64,000 nt of DNA from Gigaspora rosea (GCA_003550325.1 QKWP01000768.1:74726-138725), one strand, 5' to 3'. Counted from the first letter of the stretch, positions 33,229 through 45,751 are shown. Program-made: numbers and translations. Notes: generated from the sequence alone by a model not told the origin.

Positions 33229-33753
33229 TTTTTTTTTTAAAAAAAAAAGGTTGATTAAATTATTTAAATAAAGATTTTTTGGGGTTTTCTATATTACCTA
33301 AAATGCAAGCCTGTTTAATAATAGTATCAACACTATCACCTGAAGATGTATTGGCCCGTATTTTGCTATGGAAATTTTCAACGAAATAATCGTTAAAATT
33401 TACCAAAAACATTTTAACTACTTAACATTGGATGCTCTTTTTCTTGCTAATAAAAAATATCAGACAAAAATACCAAAAGTACTTTATTATAGTTTTTACA
33501 GTTCCAACGAAGAGCGAAAGTCCATATTCAAAAAACTGGTTCAACATATTTGTCGAAAGAGCCTGAACAAAAAAAAACTGTGTATACGTCCAAAGTCGCA
33601 GGAATAAAATTATCAAAAAGATCGATTTGCATCCTATATTCTACATCCTTATACGTTGCTTCAAATTTTGCTAATATTTTTGGTTTTATAGTTATCCATC
33701 CTTGGTAAGCAAGTTTGAGAAGGAGATTTATTCTCCACGGTTTTGGTTTTTTT

Positions 33754-34050
33754 AGGACCCTAGTCATGTAGTACAGAGGTCATACGTTACGCATTTTAGC
33801 AAAAACCCTGAAATTTGAAAAGCAAAAAAACCAGTTTTTGGCAATTATCTTGGCATCCAGTAGTCCAATTTGAACGAACTTTTTTTAAAATGAAGCTCTC
33901 AGTGAGGCACATCTAACAAAAAAAAGTTCATTCGATTCTGATTACTGGATCAAAAGTTATTTAAATAAATAGATTTTGTCGTTTTCAGCAAATTAGGTCA
34001 AAATTGGCCAAAATCCAGTTATGACCTATATGAGAGATGTCCGGGGTCCT
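33754..34050. mobile_element. 297-bp MITE with AGGACCCCGGACAT ends, copy 1
   Basis: The right end is ATGTCCGGGGTCCT; the left end is its mirror with changes (AGGACCCTAGTCAT). Flanks GTTTTTTT and GTTTTCTT fit an 8-bp target duplication with one mismatch. The interior is a palindrome around TTCATTCGATTCTGATTACT. Sister copies are at 35372 (reversed) and 50203. Confidence 0.8.
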
Positions 34051-34796
34051 GTTTTCTTGCAAGAACTTTATGCTTTCCAAAAACTGCATAAAAGAGCATT
34101 TTAAAAAAAGAGTAATATACTTTTAGAACTTGCTCCTAGCTGTTTAGCAAAATATGAAGCCACCCTAATATAGGTATGAAAGCATTTATAGAAGCTAATA
34201 TTTTTGTATTTTGTTAATGCATATTGGTTAATGCCTTCTGTATAAAAAGTTGCTGGGCCAGTTAGCAATGATAGGCATTACATGATTATTTGTATATCCT
34301 GCATTTTTATTTACTAAGAGAATTATATTTAAAACATTTAGATAATCGTTTAGGGAATGAAGCTGACTCTCTTTAATCACAACCAATTGAACTCTTTCAT
34401 AGTTCTTTCTGCTTCTTTTTCTTTTATTGTATCGTCATAAAAATGGGCAGTTAAAAATTAATTTGATCGAAATTAATGAGCCCAATTCTTGTGAAGCAGT
34501 CTACTGATTTTTCTTTGTGAATATGGAAGATCAAAAATTCTGTAATACTATATAATTAAATGCAAACAAATTAAAGAAGCTCAATATTGGCAGGATTGTG
34601 GACCAAATGATTATTATAAATTATTGGAATTGGTGTGCATTTAGTAATTTCTTTACTGATACATGTCGAAAACTGAATAGGAGCAGAAAGAACTATGGTG
34701 TCAGAACGTCTTATTCTATGTATGTTGTAGTAATCATTAATATTATATATGAAAAACTATTTAAATATTAAAATTTAGGGGAATTATTTATTTATA

Positions 34797-34912
34797 GCTA
34801 TAGATGTGAACGCAATTCCGTAACATGATGTAATGATTATGAGTTACAGCAAAATGCCGTAACTCATAATCATTACATCATGTTACAGAATTGTGTTTAT
34901 ATCTCTAACTAT
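34797..34912. repeat. 116-bp hairpin
   Basis: TGTGAACGCAATTCCGTAAC plus ATGATGTAATGATTATGAGT pairs with the mirror GTAACTCATAATCATTACAT and CATGTTACAGAATTGTGTTT around an 11-base loop. A foldback insertion in the minus-strand pseudogene. Confidence 0.8.
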
Positions 34913-35371
34913 GACTACGGGATTTAAACTAATTTGGTAAATTCAATTTTTTTTATTGTTATTTTATTTTTTTTTAATTATCGATTTATTTATTTTATTT
35001 TTTTTATAATACTTACTTTCTCTGCAAAATATTTTCAAATATTTTCAGGATGTGCAGCTACAATTTTTTTTCAGTAGTTTTCGACAGTCGTATAACAAAC
35101 CGTAATACCTGCACTATGCAATGCATTAATTGCATTACAAGAAGCACCCGATGCCACTAAATACAATCTGTTTTCCAAAGGATAGTTATTTACAAGTCTA
35201 TTACGTATCACTGCAATTGAGTAACATATATTGACTACTTTTTTTTATCTTCCTTTCTATTAAAATCAAATCGTTTTTTTGAAATAAATGCATTATAAAG
35301 CTCATCAAAGAATCCTACTAATTGTGGTTCAGCATCCTCCAGTATTGTCTGAAAACGATCTGGAGTTAATT

Positions 35372-35667
35372 AGGACCCCGGACATCTCTCATATAGGTCA
35401 TAACTGGATTTTGGCCAATTTTGACCTAATTTGCTGAAAACGACAAAATCTATTTATTTAAATAACTTTTGATCCAGTAATCAGAATTGAATGAACTTTT
35501 TTTGTTAGATGCGCCTCACTGAGAGCTTCATTTTAAAAAAAGTTCATTCAAATTGGACCACTGGATGCCAAGATAATTGCCAAAAACTGATTTTTTGCTT
35601 TTCAAATTTCAGGGGTTTTTGCTGAAATGCGTAACATATGACCTCTGTACACAATGTCCGGGGTCCT
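35372..35667. mobile_element. 296-bp MITE with AGGACCCCGGACAT ends, copy 2
   Basis: Exact 8-bp duplication AGTTAATT at 35364-35371 and 35668-35675. Both termini are perfect (AGGACCCCGGACAT and ATGTCCGGGGTCCT). In opposite orientation to copy 1. It interrupts the RING-like pseudogene between LELT and DRFQTIL. Confidence 0.9.
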
Positions 35668-36010
35668 AGTTAATTCTAGTGTTTTATGTTCAATTCTTTG
35701 TTTTTTGTATAACACTCTAGTCATTAAAGAAATTTTTCTCCAAATAATAATGGGTTTTTAACAATTATATGATCTTGCTTATTATTGTCAGTTGATAATT
35801 CATTATGGCGATTGGGTTCAACAATCTCGAGGTAATGAGGATAGCACAATTGCTTTCCAACTTCTAAATAATTATACTGATTAAAAGTGCCTTTTTCTTT
35901 TGCTTTTCTTAGAGCATATTCTGTGATTCTGCGATATTGATTTGGTCTAATTATTAATAGAACAAGGACTGAGATTTTTTTATTCATGATTTGTAAAGTC
36001 TTTTTTTCAA

Positions 36011-37219
36011 AGAAAAATTTTAAAGGTTAATTTTTTGAAAAAAGATTGTGTTTATTTTATTAAAAAATTAAAGTTATGTGCTACTCTAATTAATACTACA
36101 AAACATGTTACTCCGAAAATATTTAACTAGATATACAACAGGCTGGTAGTAATATTAAATTTATTCATAAAATATAAGATTACATTTGCGCAATTTATAT
36201 ACAAAATATTTTTCTACATTGGACTAGTAGTATATTCAATTTTAAGGCTTTACAGCCTTTTACATAGATTAAATAAAATTTGGGTTTCAGTACATTCAAA
36301 AGAATATAATTTGATCTATAATAGCAGGAAATTTATGGACACGATTAGACAGGTGCTTGATTTGTGGTTAGGGATATCAAATTACAGTAATTATATGTAA
36401 TTTTGTGTAATTTTGAGTAAGATTCGGTAAATTGAGTAAATTGATATTTAAGTAATTGAAAATTATAAGCACACGATATTCAGTTTTTGAAATCAAATTA
36501 AAATCGAATTGAAATCAAATTGAAATCAAATTGAAATTAAATTAAAATCAAATTGAAATCAAGTTGAAATCAAATTGAAATCAAATTTTTGGTGATTCAA
36601 TTCAGATCATATATTCAAATCAAATGATGCGAAAAAACTGGCAGTGTGATGAAATGTACTGACCGCGTGATGAAAATACTGGCCGCATGATAAAAAATAC
36701 ACGAGATTTAATTTTTTGAAAATTGCGTTGTAATTTACATATTGATTTATATAATATCATGTGATTGCACTATCACGGATATTAGGTGAGAACAGTGCAA
36801 ATCACGTGAATAGTTCGTAACAAGTAAGAACTGCAGAACTGTCCATAGATTCGGCCTATTAGGTGCATTAGTTAATTATATAATGATTTGGCATTTTTAT
36901 TGGTCAATTTATCATATGACATTATTTTGGGTTTGGTGTAATGTCTACATGTAGATCACAAATGTTGGCCAATCAAAACCAATTTCTATCATGTTGCTAT
37001 ACCTCAGTAGACCTTTTATAGGAGCTAATAATTTCCTCATAATTTCCTTATAATAACTGTGCTACTTTGTAATATTATATGATAAAATGAAATCAGATAA
37101 AATGTTCTGTATCATTTCCAGATTTATATCAATTTTAAATTGATATATATTATTTCTCAATTTTCATTGATCATTAGATTAATTTGTGATGCTGATATAA
37201 GACTATAATAAACTACAAT
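36011..37219. other. Intergenic with an 11-bp minisatellite
   Basis: At 36488-36590 about nine copies of an eleven-base unit, ATCAAATTGAA with variants, form a minisatellite. The rest is AT-rich with no gene recognised. Confidence 0.55.
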
Positions 37220-37334
37220 AGTCAGACCTCTATAAATGCAACCTCTATAAATATAATATCTCACTAAATGCATGTTTTGTCTTGTCTATAAGAAATTATT
37301 AGTGCTAAATACATATTTTATATTCTGTAAATGT

Positions 37335-39166
37335 CAGTGATGGTAAATGACCTGGTCATTTGAAGATTTTTTAAATGACCTCAAATGACCCTGAAATGAC
37401 CGGTCATTATAGGTCATTTGAATTTCGGGTCATTTGCAAATGACTCATGACCAAATGACCATGGTCATTTGCAAATGACCGGGGTCATTTGAAGGTCATT
37501 TGAGTTATTAATAGTGATATGGCAGAAACTTGAAACATCGGCTAACATGGACGGATCTCATTTTTCCGAAACCCATATTCCCGATACCATGTTTACCTGA
37601 CTCTGTTTCCCTTTTGCCGAATCTCCTTTTGTTGATGACGATGTTTTCCTGACATCCTATTTTACCAATAAACCATTTTCTTAACAAACCATTTTATTGA
37701 CAAGATGTTCTCCCGACAATATTAAATAGATATTGCACGAAGCATGCAATACTGTAGTATTTTATGGACGATCCTGATTGATTGGTGATCCCAGCTGGGT
37801 CACCGAACAATTAGGAAGAGAACATAAAATACGACAGTTATTGCTGCGGATTTATTTTTTTTACGATGATTAACGTTATGTAGTTGTGTGACACATTAGA
37901 ATTTAGTATAAATTGATTTTCACTTGATATCTTTTTTTTTCCGGCATTTTAAATACGTACGTACGTACATACTTTCGCTGTGTCCCAAAAATATATAAAT
38001 TTCAACGTGCACTCGGTGAAGAATAGTTTTATATAAGAGAACTTTATATATAGCCTTTAACGGCTTTATGAATCTTGCAATTAGTACCTGCCAACAAAGA
38101 TCAAAGCTTGTAGTACTGTATATACGTACCAACAAAGGTCCATGCTCATTAGTACCTGCAAACGAAGTTCCAGCCCAATAATACTCACAACGAAGTTCCA
38201 AGTTTCAAGTGCATTAATACATACCTGCCAACGAAATTCCAAGTTGTCTTTTAAGTTTATGATAAGCATTTAAGGAATGGCACGTTAATATTAAGTATTT
38301 AAAGGTTAAATTTATATGTTATTAAAAAAAAACACAATAAGATAAATTTTATTCTACTATACAGGAAAAGAACAATCAAAAAGATAAAGCCCGTGGTGAT
38401 TACTTACTAGCGAAAAGGAAATTGATGAATAATCGATTCTTGCACTCCTAAAAATAACAAAAAAAAATGGGTGAAATATTTGAATAGGTGGTGGAACAAT
38501 GTTGGATACTGTTATGGTATTGAGGCAGTTGTTAGTAAACGCCAACTTGAGAAGAATTTTTCTGTGGTGTACGGAAAGTTCAAGATGGAGGCTATTATAG
38601 CCCCCTTCATTAGTTAATGCTTATAATTGTCTAAGTAATTATAATAAAGCAATATATTTAGAATTTTTCTAATATATTAGAATTTTTTTAGCATGAGAAT
38701 TTTTTAAAAAAAAAATCCCACCTCAATAAAGTTGTTCGCGTAACAAGAGAATTTTAAAAAATCCCACCTAAATAAATTCGTTCGTAACAAAAAAAAAACA
38801 CCGCCTTAGTGAAGTTATTCGCGTAACAATAAGAATTTTAAAAAAAAATTTCGTCTCAATAAATTTGTTTGCGTAACAATGAGAATTTTTAAAAAAAATC
38901 CTACCTCAGTAAATTCGTTCACATAACAATTTGAAAAAAACGTTGTTATTCATAAAATATAGATGTGAGCTGAACATAGTAAAAAAAAATAATAAATTGA
39001 TCAAATCTTAAATATTTAATATTTTGACTTCAAATCTAAACAAATTTTTATTTCCACCAATAAAATTCAAATGACCCAATAGGTCATTTCAAGAATGAAA
39101 TGACCCAATGACCGGTCATTGGTCATTTGAGTCATTTGGGTCATTTCAGGTCATTTGCCATCACTG
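37335..39166. mobile_element. hAT-type non-autonomous element, 1832 bp, 8-bp TSD
   Basis: Exact duplications GTAAATGT at 37327-37334 and 39167-39174. Termini CAGTGATGGTAAATGACC and GGTCATTTGCCATCACTG. Both subterminal zones are arrays of AAATGACC/GGTCATTT. No transposase is visible. The cargo includes a GACA-type repeat stretch (37570-37720), diverged repeats around AGTACCTGC and CGAAGTTCCA (38085-38250) and a minisatellite (38693-38932). Confidence 0.9.
38693..38932. repeat. Minisatellite of five units, 40-52 bp
   Basis: Each unit has GAGAATTTT, an A run, a CCACCTCAATAAA-like block and TTCGTTCGCGTAACAA or a variant. The five units differ by several substitutions. Confidence 0.75.
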
Positions 39167-39207
39167 GTAAATGTATATTTTTCCAAATAATTTCTATATG
39201 TAAATTG

Positions 39208-39950
39208 CAAATAAGCTACCTCCTAAAATAAGCTACTCCAGTTTTGATCCAAAAACGTAAAAATGCCTTTGACCCAAAACTAAGCTACCCTTTTTGTTGT
39301 ACCAAAAATAATTAACAAAATTTTTAGTTCTAAAAATAAGCTACCCCCACGATTGATAAAAGTTACAACATAGTAAAATCCAAATTTTACTAAGCAAATG
39401 GATTACAGTTGCTTAAATAAACTTGTTCAGCAGATCAAAATACGCATACTTCCATTGTAAAAATTGAAGAGCTTTTAATTATTCAACTTTAATTTATGTT
39501 CAATAGTTTTTTTAAAAAAAAAACTATTGAATTTAAAAATTAAAAGTCAAATAATACAAAGTTTTCTGATTTTTATAAAATTTTTAGAGTATGTGTATTT
39601 TGATCGCTGAACAAGTTTACTTAAGTGAGTTTAATTGATTTGCTTAGTAAAATTTGAACTTTACTATATAGCGATTGACCAAAAATCATTTTATAAGTTA
39701 CCCACAATTTTTTTGTATATTTATTTATTGTTTATAACATATTTATTTATTGCCTACAGCATATATCTATTGTCTACAGCATATTTATTTATTTTTATTG
39801 TTATAAATTTTATTTTTTAGAGTTTTGTATTTGAAAATAAGCTACCCCTTTGTTGTGCCTTAAATTACTTAAAATAGTAAATAATCCAACAATAAGCTAT
39901 CCTAGATTTTTTTTGTTAAAATTCAACAAAAAAAGATAGCTTATTCTTGG
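39208..39950. repeat. MITE with AATAAGCTACC subterminal repeats
   Basis: At least six copies of AATAAGCTACC or variants (39211, 39225, 39278, 39334, 39832, 39888) and inverted GATAGCTTATTC near 39940 mark the ends. In its middle sits the AT palindrome 39382-39656, bounded by TTTTACTAAGCAAAT and ATTTGCTTAGTAAAA and containing AACTTGTTCAG/CTGAACAAGTT. Confidence 0.55.
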
Positions 39951-40150
39951 CAATATACGATATTATGCTACCTTCCTAAATGCATATAGCCAATCATATT
40001 TTAGTATTTAAAATAGGTTATACAGTTTTAGTAAAAGTTATACAAACTTGATGATCTAATATTTAAAGCTGCAATTTAATTAGTTTTTTCTAAATGCAAT
40101 ACCTTTCTAAATGCTTGTCTGTACACATTGTATTTATAGAGGTTTGACTG

Positions 40151-40979
40151 TAATAATAATTCTATATTATATAATTTATTAAAATGCTAATAAAAATTGC
40201 ATACTTTATCTTTAATTATAAAAATAATTATATGTCACTTTAGTTATATCAACATTTTTGAGTTATAAGTAAAAAAAATTCAAAATATTAATACAATGAG
40301 TTACTAATATTTTATATTAAATTTTTAAAAAATATTGGTATAAAAAGATTTTACTATGATGCTGTTATATTCAAATATCAGTATAACCAGGGTAATGTAT
40401 ATTAATAATTGCATTAATATTTGTATTGATCTTTTTATTAATATTTATAAAAATAATTTTTTATTGTTTATGTTTAATTTTTTATTATATTTGAATCAAT
40501 TTTTATTGCCTTGAATTACATATTTTCTTCTTTAATACTTTATTAATTCACAAAAATATGAATAGCTTCATAACTTATGAATTTTTGTTATAGTAAATAT
40601 TTAAATATACTAAAAAATTCTAATATTCAGTATAACTCAAAATTCAAGCTACTATCTTTAATAGTTAAGGTTCTTTGTATTGGTATAACAGAAGAGCTGT
40701 GCATATCTAAACAAGATAGGAATAACTTGGAAATGCAAGTTTGTTATATTTAATAATTTATGCTACTCATTATGCTAAGTATAATAGTTATAAAAATCTG
40801 AAAAAAAGGTAAATCTATATTTTTTAAAAAAAATTGTGGTAATTATCTTTTTATTAGATTTGTATTAGATAAATACTATCTGATAGTGCCAAAAAACAAA
40901 TACAAATATTTCTATATAGTGAATGCAAAATATTAAAATATTTGAATATATTTCTAAAAATTTAACTAGTACTTAATAT
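40151..40979. other. AT-rich intergenic
   Basis: No coding or structural feature recognised. Confidence 0.5.
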
Positions 40980-41894
40980 TAGCCCTATAAAAAATGAACT
41001 CCGGAAAATATCGATTATATTTCCATAAATATGATTATAGCTCTTTAAAATTTCTATGTATATATAAAGAATAACAACTAGACAAATACTCAGTCCGTAT
41101 TTTTTTCATAATATTACCTATTAATTGTTTATATAAAGATCTCTTTTACTTAAATATGGAAATAATACGGAATATACTTAAATATAAATTTTTTAATTTT
41201 TTTCTATAAACATTTGGAATGGAAATAAAATGGAAATAAAATGGAATATATAGTAATATAAAATTTGTAATGAAAAACTAATCAAAAAAGTGAAAATAAT
41301 GGAAATAACTTGAAAATATTTGCCAGATAATTTAAGCATTTTTTCCTTTTTTTATAATAAATTATTTTAAACTAACGAAATTTGACTTGATTTTCTTTAT
41401 TAATAATATATATTTCATTGTTAGACATTTTCAAAAATCCAATATTTCTATCAATAGCATTAACATTAATCACCCCGAATGAACCAAGATCACAGAATTT
41501 TAATAAACCATGTTTAGAAAGATGGAGATTGCGAACCCACTGCACTTATGCTAAAATTGACTATTGATTATCATATTCGTGTGAAAAAAAGTAACACACT
41601 TCACTAAAGAATTCTTGCATTTCCAAGATAACTAGTGCATTTTTATAATGAGCATTACGATCGACTAAAAGCTTGGCCTAATATATTAATTGATAAATGC
41701 AAGATTAAAAAATATTATTTCTAAAGATTTTTTATTTTATATAGTAGCACTTATAGAATATTAATAAAATACATACAGCAATACAAAAATTTATGCATGC
41801 CACGTCACCTTTACGATTCAATAGTTTTGAATTTATTATTAGACCCTGCTTTGTTCAAAGTTTTCCAAATTTCTGAACAGAATTTGTAATCGAC

Positions 41895-44800
41895 TTAAAA
41901 AATATATATGTGAGAAAAATTAAACTTTTTATAATAAAATAGATCAGACAAACAATATACTTTTAACTGGTTTATAGGTCTATCTAATGCCATTGCATAA
42001 TAAGCCCTAAGATGCTGTATTTTGGTCTTATTCATATTATAGCTAGAAGATAATGAAAACAATCTCTCTTCAATGCCCTCAATAACCAAAACACGACTTT
42101 CAGAATGATTTGGTATGTCTTCTAAATCTTTAATAAAAAGCTTCTTATTTATTTCAGCTTTATATTGAAGAAGTGAAAATTGATTCCATAATGTAATCTG
42201 ATTTCGAAGGTTTGTATAAGGATGTTGTTGGGAACAGACTAGTGGCAATAACATTCCACACAACCTTTCCATTGGATATTGCCACGTTGACCATGCATGC
42301 CCAGTATTGCAAATTGAAGTAGCAATATGTAATAAATAATGGTAAGAAATAAGTGCAGCCAGAAGGCTTCTGGAATCATTCTAGAAATACTCTCTATAAA
42401 TCATAAAATATTTATTAATAATATATTAAAGATGGCAAATATATTAATTAAATAAAGTTACGTACTTCTCATAGTGTACAGCAAACTCACAAAATAACTT
42501 TTCAATTTCCATTAACTCCGTTATGCTAATTCTATGCTTAAGACAAAGCTTTACAGCGCATACAAATTTCGCCCACCCGTTTAAATATCTAATATAAAAA
42601 AATAATTACAGTAAATAATTTTAAATTATAGTATTTATTATTTATAAATATACTGTTCTGGAAGATTGCTATGTAAGAGCGGAATTGAATATAATGTTAT
42701 CCAGTTTAGCCAATGCTCTGCTTTAAATGCTGCGGAGTGTCACTGGATATTAATAGGTGGATGGCCAAAACTTAATGGCATATTTTTTCAGTTTCTTTCC
42801 ATTGTATTTCCAATTTCTGACCAAACCTTATTAGAAATAACATATTCAGGATTTGAAATTTGATTATCTTTAAAAAAAGAACCAATCCAATGCCAAAGCA
42901 TTGCCAGAGCGATGTTTTCAAATAATCCATGCATAATATCAACTGGGAAAGAATCTGAAAATTTAATCGACTTAAGTTCAAACAAGATACTTCGACCATT
43001 AATACCTGGAAAATAGTTAAACTCATTATTTCTAATATTTATAAAATACACAAAATTAACAACAACTTGCCTTTTTTCTGAATTTCACGTTTACATGATG
43101 AACTATTTAAATGCTCTATAGCAGTAATATCTAACGAATAATTATCATGTGTTCGTAGTGGAAGTTTTTAAGGATCATATTGGCAGCCTAGCATATTCTT
43201 TGGAGGCTTGAGTGAAAAGTATATATGCCAGTTTTCTTTACAGCATACTTCACGAATAAAACAAAATCGACAAGCTTTATAAAAATTATGTCCAGTTGTA
43301 CACATGACTTTAGCAAGTGCTGGAATATCACCAGACCAACTTAAAACATGTGCGTGAAGAATAAAGGTTTCTTCTATTACATAATCGAAACATTGAATAC
43401 CTTCTGTAAAAAAAAAAAACTTTAATAATATATTATAATTACCATTAATAAAAATTTGCCTTACAAAATATAGGTACTAAACATACCTTGTAAGCTTATC
43501 AACTAGTGGTCGCAAAAAAGAGTTAAAATTTCTTGGCGCTTTTGGTTCTGGGATAAGCGCAGAAATCATCAAGTTTTCATGTTGAACACATATATTAGGT
43601 GGTAGATTTGCATTCATAAGAAGAATGATCCAGCAATTATCTCGTTTTTGACGAAAGTTTTGATATCCGTCAGTAGACGCTGTTAGAGCAATATCTTGAC
43701 AGTCGAAAAAAAACCAAAAGAAACTAAGGATTCATATTGATGACCATCAAAAATATCACCTATTTGGTTACCAGCTAAATATTCTTGTGTTGAAGTATAA
43801 TTATGTCGGTAATGAAGGGCTTCAGCTTGCGCTTTATCTTTATACTGTCTTTGAAGTGAACTTATAATTGACCAGTAGATGGCACTTTTCCTAGATATTC
43901 TAGATGCTTTGCTAAACTTATAACGAGGCTCATTACATTCTGGGCAGTGATTTTTATCAGTAAGCTTACCAGTAAATGCTACACATAAATTAATACAACA
44001 ATCTACAAGTTTTGGCTTAAAAGGTACAAGGTTTCCAAGAAGCTTTTGAAGTCTATAAAGAGTAACTCCAGAAATCTCCAAAGTTTTAAGGATTTCATCA
44101 AATGCTACCTCCGAAATATTATGCTTATTTTTAATTCGAAAAAGCTGTAAGCCTTTAAATAAATTCTCTAAATAATTTTAATACAGGTAAGTATTGTAAT
44201 AGTATTGAAGTTAAATTGTATGTTTTAATAATAATAGGCTTACCAAAATTTATATGTTCATTATCGAATTCCTCATTGCTATCCACATTATATTCCTCAT
44301 TATATACATTATTACATTCCTCATCGTTTTCCTCATTACACTCTTCTTCATATTCTTCATTATAATTTTCACTATCTTTCTCATAATACTCTTCGATAGT
44401 GTTGTACACGGATATTGTCCCGCTGATTTTTCAGGGACGCGGACAGTCCGGGACGGGACGTCCGGGACATGTCCGCAATAATGTCCCAACATGATACATG
44501 TCCGCCGGGTAAAACCAATCAAATTGCGGAATTATACGAATTTTATTGGTAGATGATCACGTGTTGAGTCGCAAAATGTCCGGGACAAAAAAAATTCTGG
44601 GCGGACATGTCCCGGACGTCCCGTCCCGGACTGTTCGCTATCTGTGTCTGTGTCCCATGACAACACTGCTCTTCGATATCTTCTTCAGTATATCTCTCAT
44701 CATATTCACTTTCACTCTCTAATGATTCATTATATTCACCATTTTCACTAAATATCTCTTCTATAGTATTTTCATAGCTTTCTAAGTTATTCGACTCCAT

Positions 44801-45070
44801 ATTTATGCAATTTTGATCTTTTATACCTTGACTATTATATAATAATGACATTATCGGAATATCAGATAATGATGCTGATAAAGTTGCTAAAGAAATAGAT
44901 GTGACAAGATGTCGTTGTTGAACAGGCATATCTGTTGAACTAGGCCAAATGTTCCTTTGTTTTGATAAATGTCTTGCTCGAGTTGACCTGCTAACTAATT
45001 TGTCTTGATTATTTGACTCTTGTAGGCACCAAATACATGTACAAAGAACTTTATTATCTATTTGTATTGT
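41895..45070 (-). pseudogene. Plavaka-like transposase, multi-exon, degraded
   Basis: The N terminus (about 45045) has a Cys motif, KVLCTCIWCLQES, followed by STRARHLSKQRNIWP. Next is an acidic low-complexity region (YNEEYEEECNEENDEE), interrupted by a hAT MITE (44397-44668). Then CCINLCVAFTG...CPECNEPRY (a CxxC-type cluster), SLQRQYKDKAQAEALHYRHN, and the hallmark ALTASTDGYQNFRQKRDNCW with NANLPP (about 43600-43700). Downstream are FDYVIEETFILHAHVLSWSG, FSDSFPVDIMHGLFENIALA (about 42900) and a C-terminal MERLCGMLLPLVCSQQHPYT ending at 41895. At least three stops (TAA 43168-43170, TGA 42788-42790, TGA 42740-42742) and the MITE make it inactive. Intron-like gaps near 43440 and 43050 separate exons. 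The family call rests on the motif order. Confidence 0.8.
44397..44668. mobile_element. hAT-type MITE in the transposase gene, 272 bp
   Basis: Flanked by exact 8-bp duplications CTCTTCGA (44389-44396, 44669-44676). Termini TAGTGTTGT and ACAACACTG. Subterminal inverted blocks GGACAGTCCGGGACGGGACG and GTCCGGGACATGTCCG occur on both sides. Its GC content is much higher than its surroundings. It disrupts the acidic region of the Plavaka-like transposase. Confidence 0.9.
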
Positions 45071-45751
45071 CCGGGTTAATTAGTGTTTTGATATTAAATA
45101 GCCCTAACCCAAATGGTTAGCATAAACAGTTAACAAGTAGATGGAAATTGAAAACACAATCAAGGATAAGTATGTTAATTTCTATTTGATCTATTATTAC
45201 AAAAAAGGCACTAACTTTACTTTGCTTATTAATACAAATTTTGATTCTGTTATTGTATTACTAATTAACTTCGTTTTACTCTTAAATTTATTACATACTT
45301 TTCATGCAATATTATTCTTATACTTTCTTATACTATCATGTACTACTGACTTTTGCGTCATTAATTAATTATTTGAATGCACGTTTTGATTCTAATCGTC
45401 ACGTGGTCACGTGTACACAACACATACCTGTTCACTTCTCTTATTCTCCAAGTCAAGTATACAATTTTTTTTACTTTTTCTTTTTTTTTTTTATACTTCT
45501 TTACCATGACAGTATTAGAAATAACTTTGCCGCAATAAAAAAATAGGAAAAAAATTAATTTTTCATATTTTAAAAATAAGTATTTAAATAATTACTTTGT
45601 GATCACAAAAAATATCAATAATACTTACAACTGATATATAAATAATTTAAAATAAATAAGACTTGCCCTTTATTTTTTTCTATTTAATTGCCTTTGCAAT
45701 TATAAAAAAAAATAAAATAAATAAAGTTACTATTTATAATCAGATTCTGTT
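45071..45751. promoter_or_regulatory. Divergent intergenic region of the two-gene transposon
   Basis: About 680 bases between the two divergently oriented genes, presumably holding both promoters. It contains GGTCACGTG and AT-rich tracts, but no defined promoter element can be claimed. Open frames within it are not supported. Confidence 0.35.

Larger units (their letters stand above)
31270..36010 (-). pseudogene. Multi-exon gene relic ending in a RING-like domain, cut by insertions
   Basis: Read from 35987 downwards: an opening segment (ITEYALRKAKEKGTFNQYNY, KQLCYPHYLEIVEPNRH), a break by a 296-bp MITE, then DRFQTILEDAEPQLVGFFDE and SIAVIRNRLVNNYPLENRLY with TAG and TGA stops. After a long gap and another MITE comes PKPWRINLLLKLAYQGWITI and FDNFIPATLDVYTVFFCSGS (33528-33767), then MFLVNFNDYFVENFHSKIRA (about 33400). 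Past a 580-bp insertion, EYLVNKISLFLLDYFRQVFH leads to a C-terminal CNNCFESLN...LICGHGFH-HCYDKMEYEC-HC, a RING-type zinc-binding pattern (32200-32330), interrupted by stops. Pogo MITE B then splits the last exon before VNSFLKNLKKEPIILPSRME. I do not assign a function. The ordering resembles large repeated, transposon-associated proteins of glomeromycete genomes, an impression I cannot verify here. Confidence 0.6.
37220..40150. mobile_element. Pogo/Tc1-like MITE carrying nested elements
   Basis: Ends are inverted: GTCAGACCTCTATAAATGCA left and, mirrored, CAGTCAAACCTCTATAAATA from the right end, a variant of the pogo-like terminal sequence. Internal TCACTAAATGCATG and mirrored GCATTTAGAAAGG also pair. 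It is occupied by the hAT element 37335-39166 and by a second MITE (about 39208-39950). Confidence 0.65.

Noticed and set aside
36488-36590. CRISPR-like array
   Set aside because: The repeats are contiguous 11-mers with no unique spacers, so it is a minisatellite.
38357-38545. Minus-strand short ORF in the hAT element
   Set aside because: No domain, no homologous partner and composition of non-coding DNA; not supported.
45141-45546. Two open frames as small membrane proteins
   Set aside because: They are Phe/Leu/Tyr-rich translations of AT-rich DNA in the divergent spacer, with no start context or exon structure.
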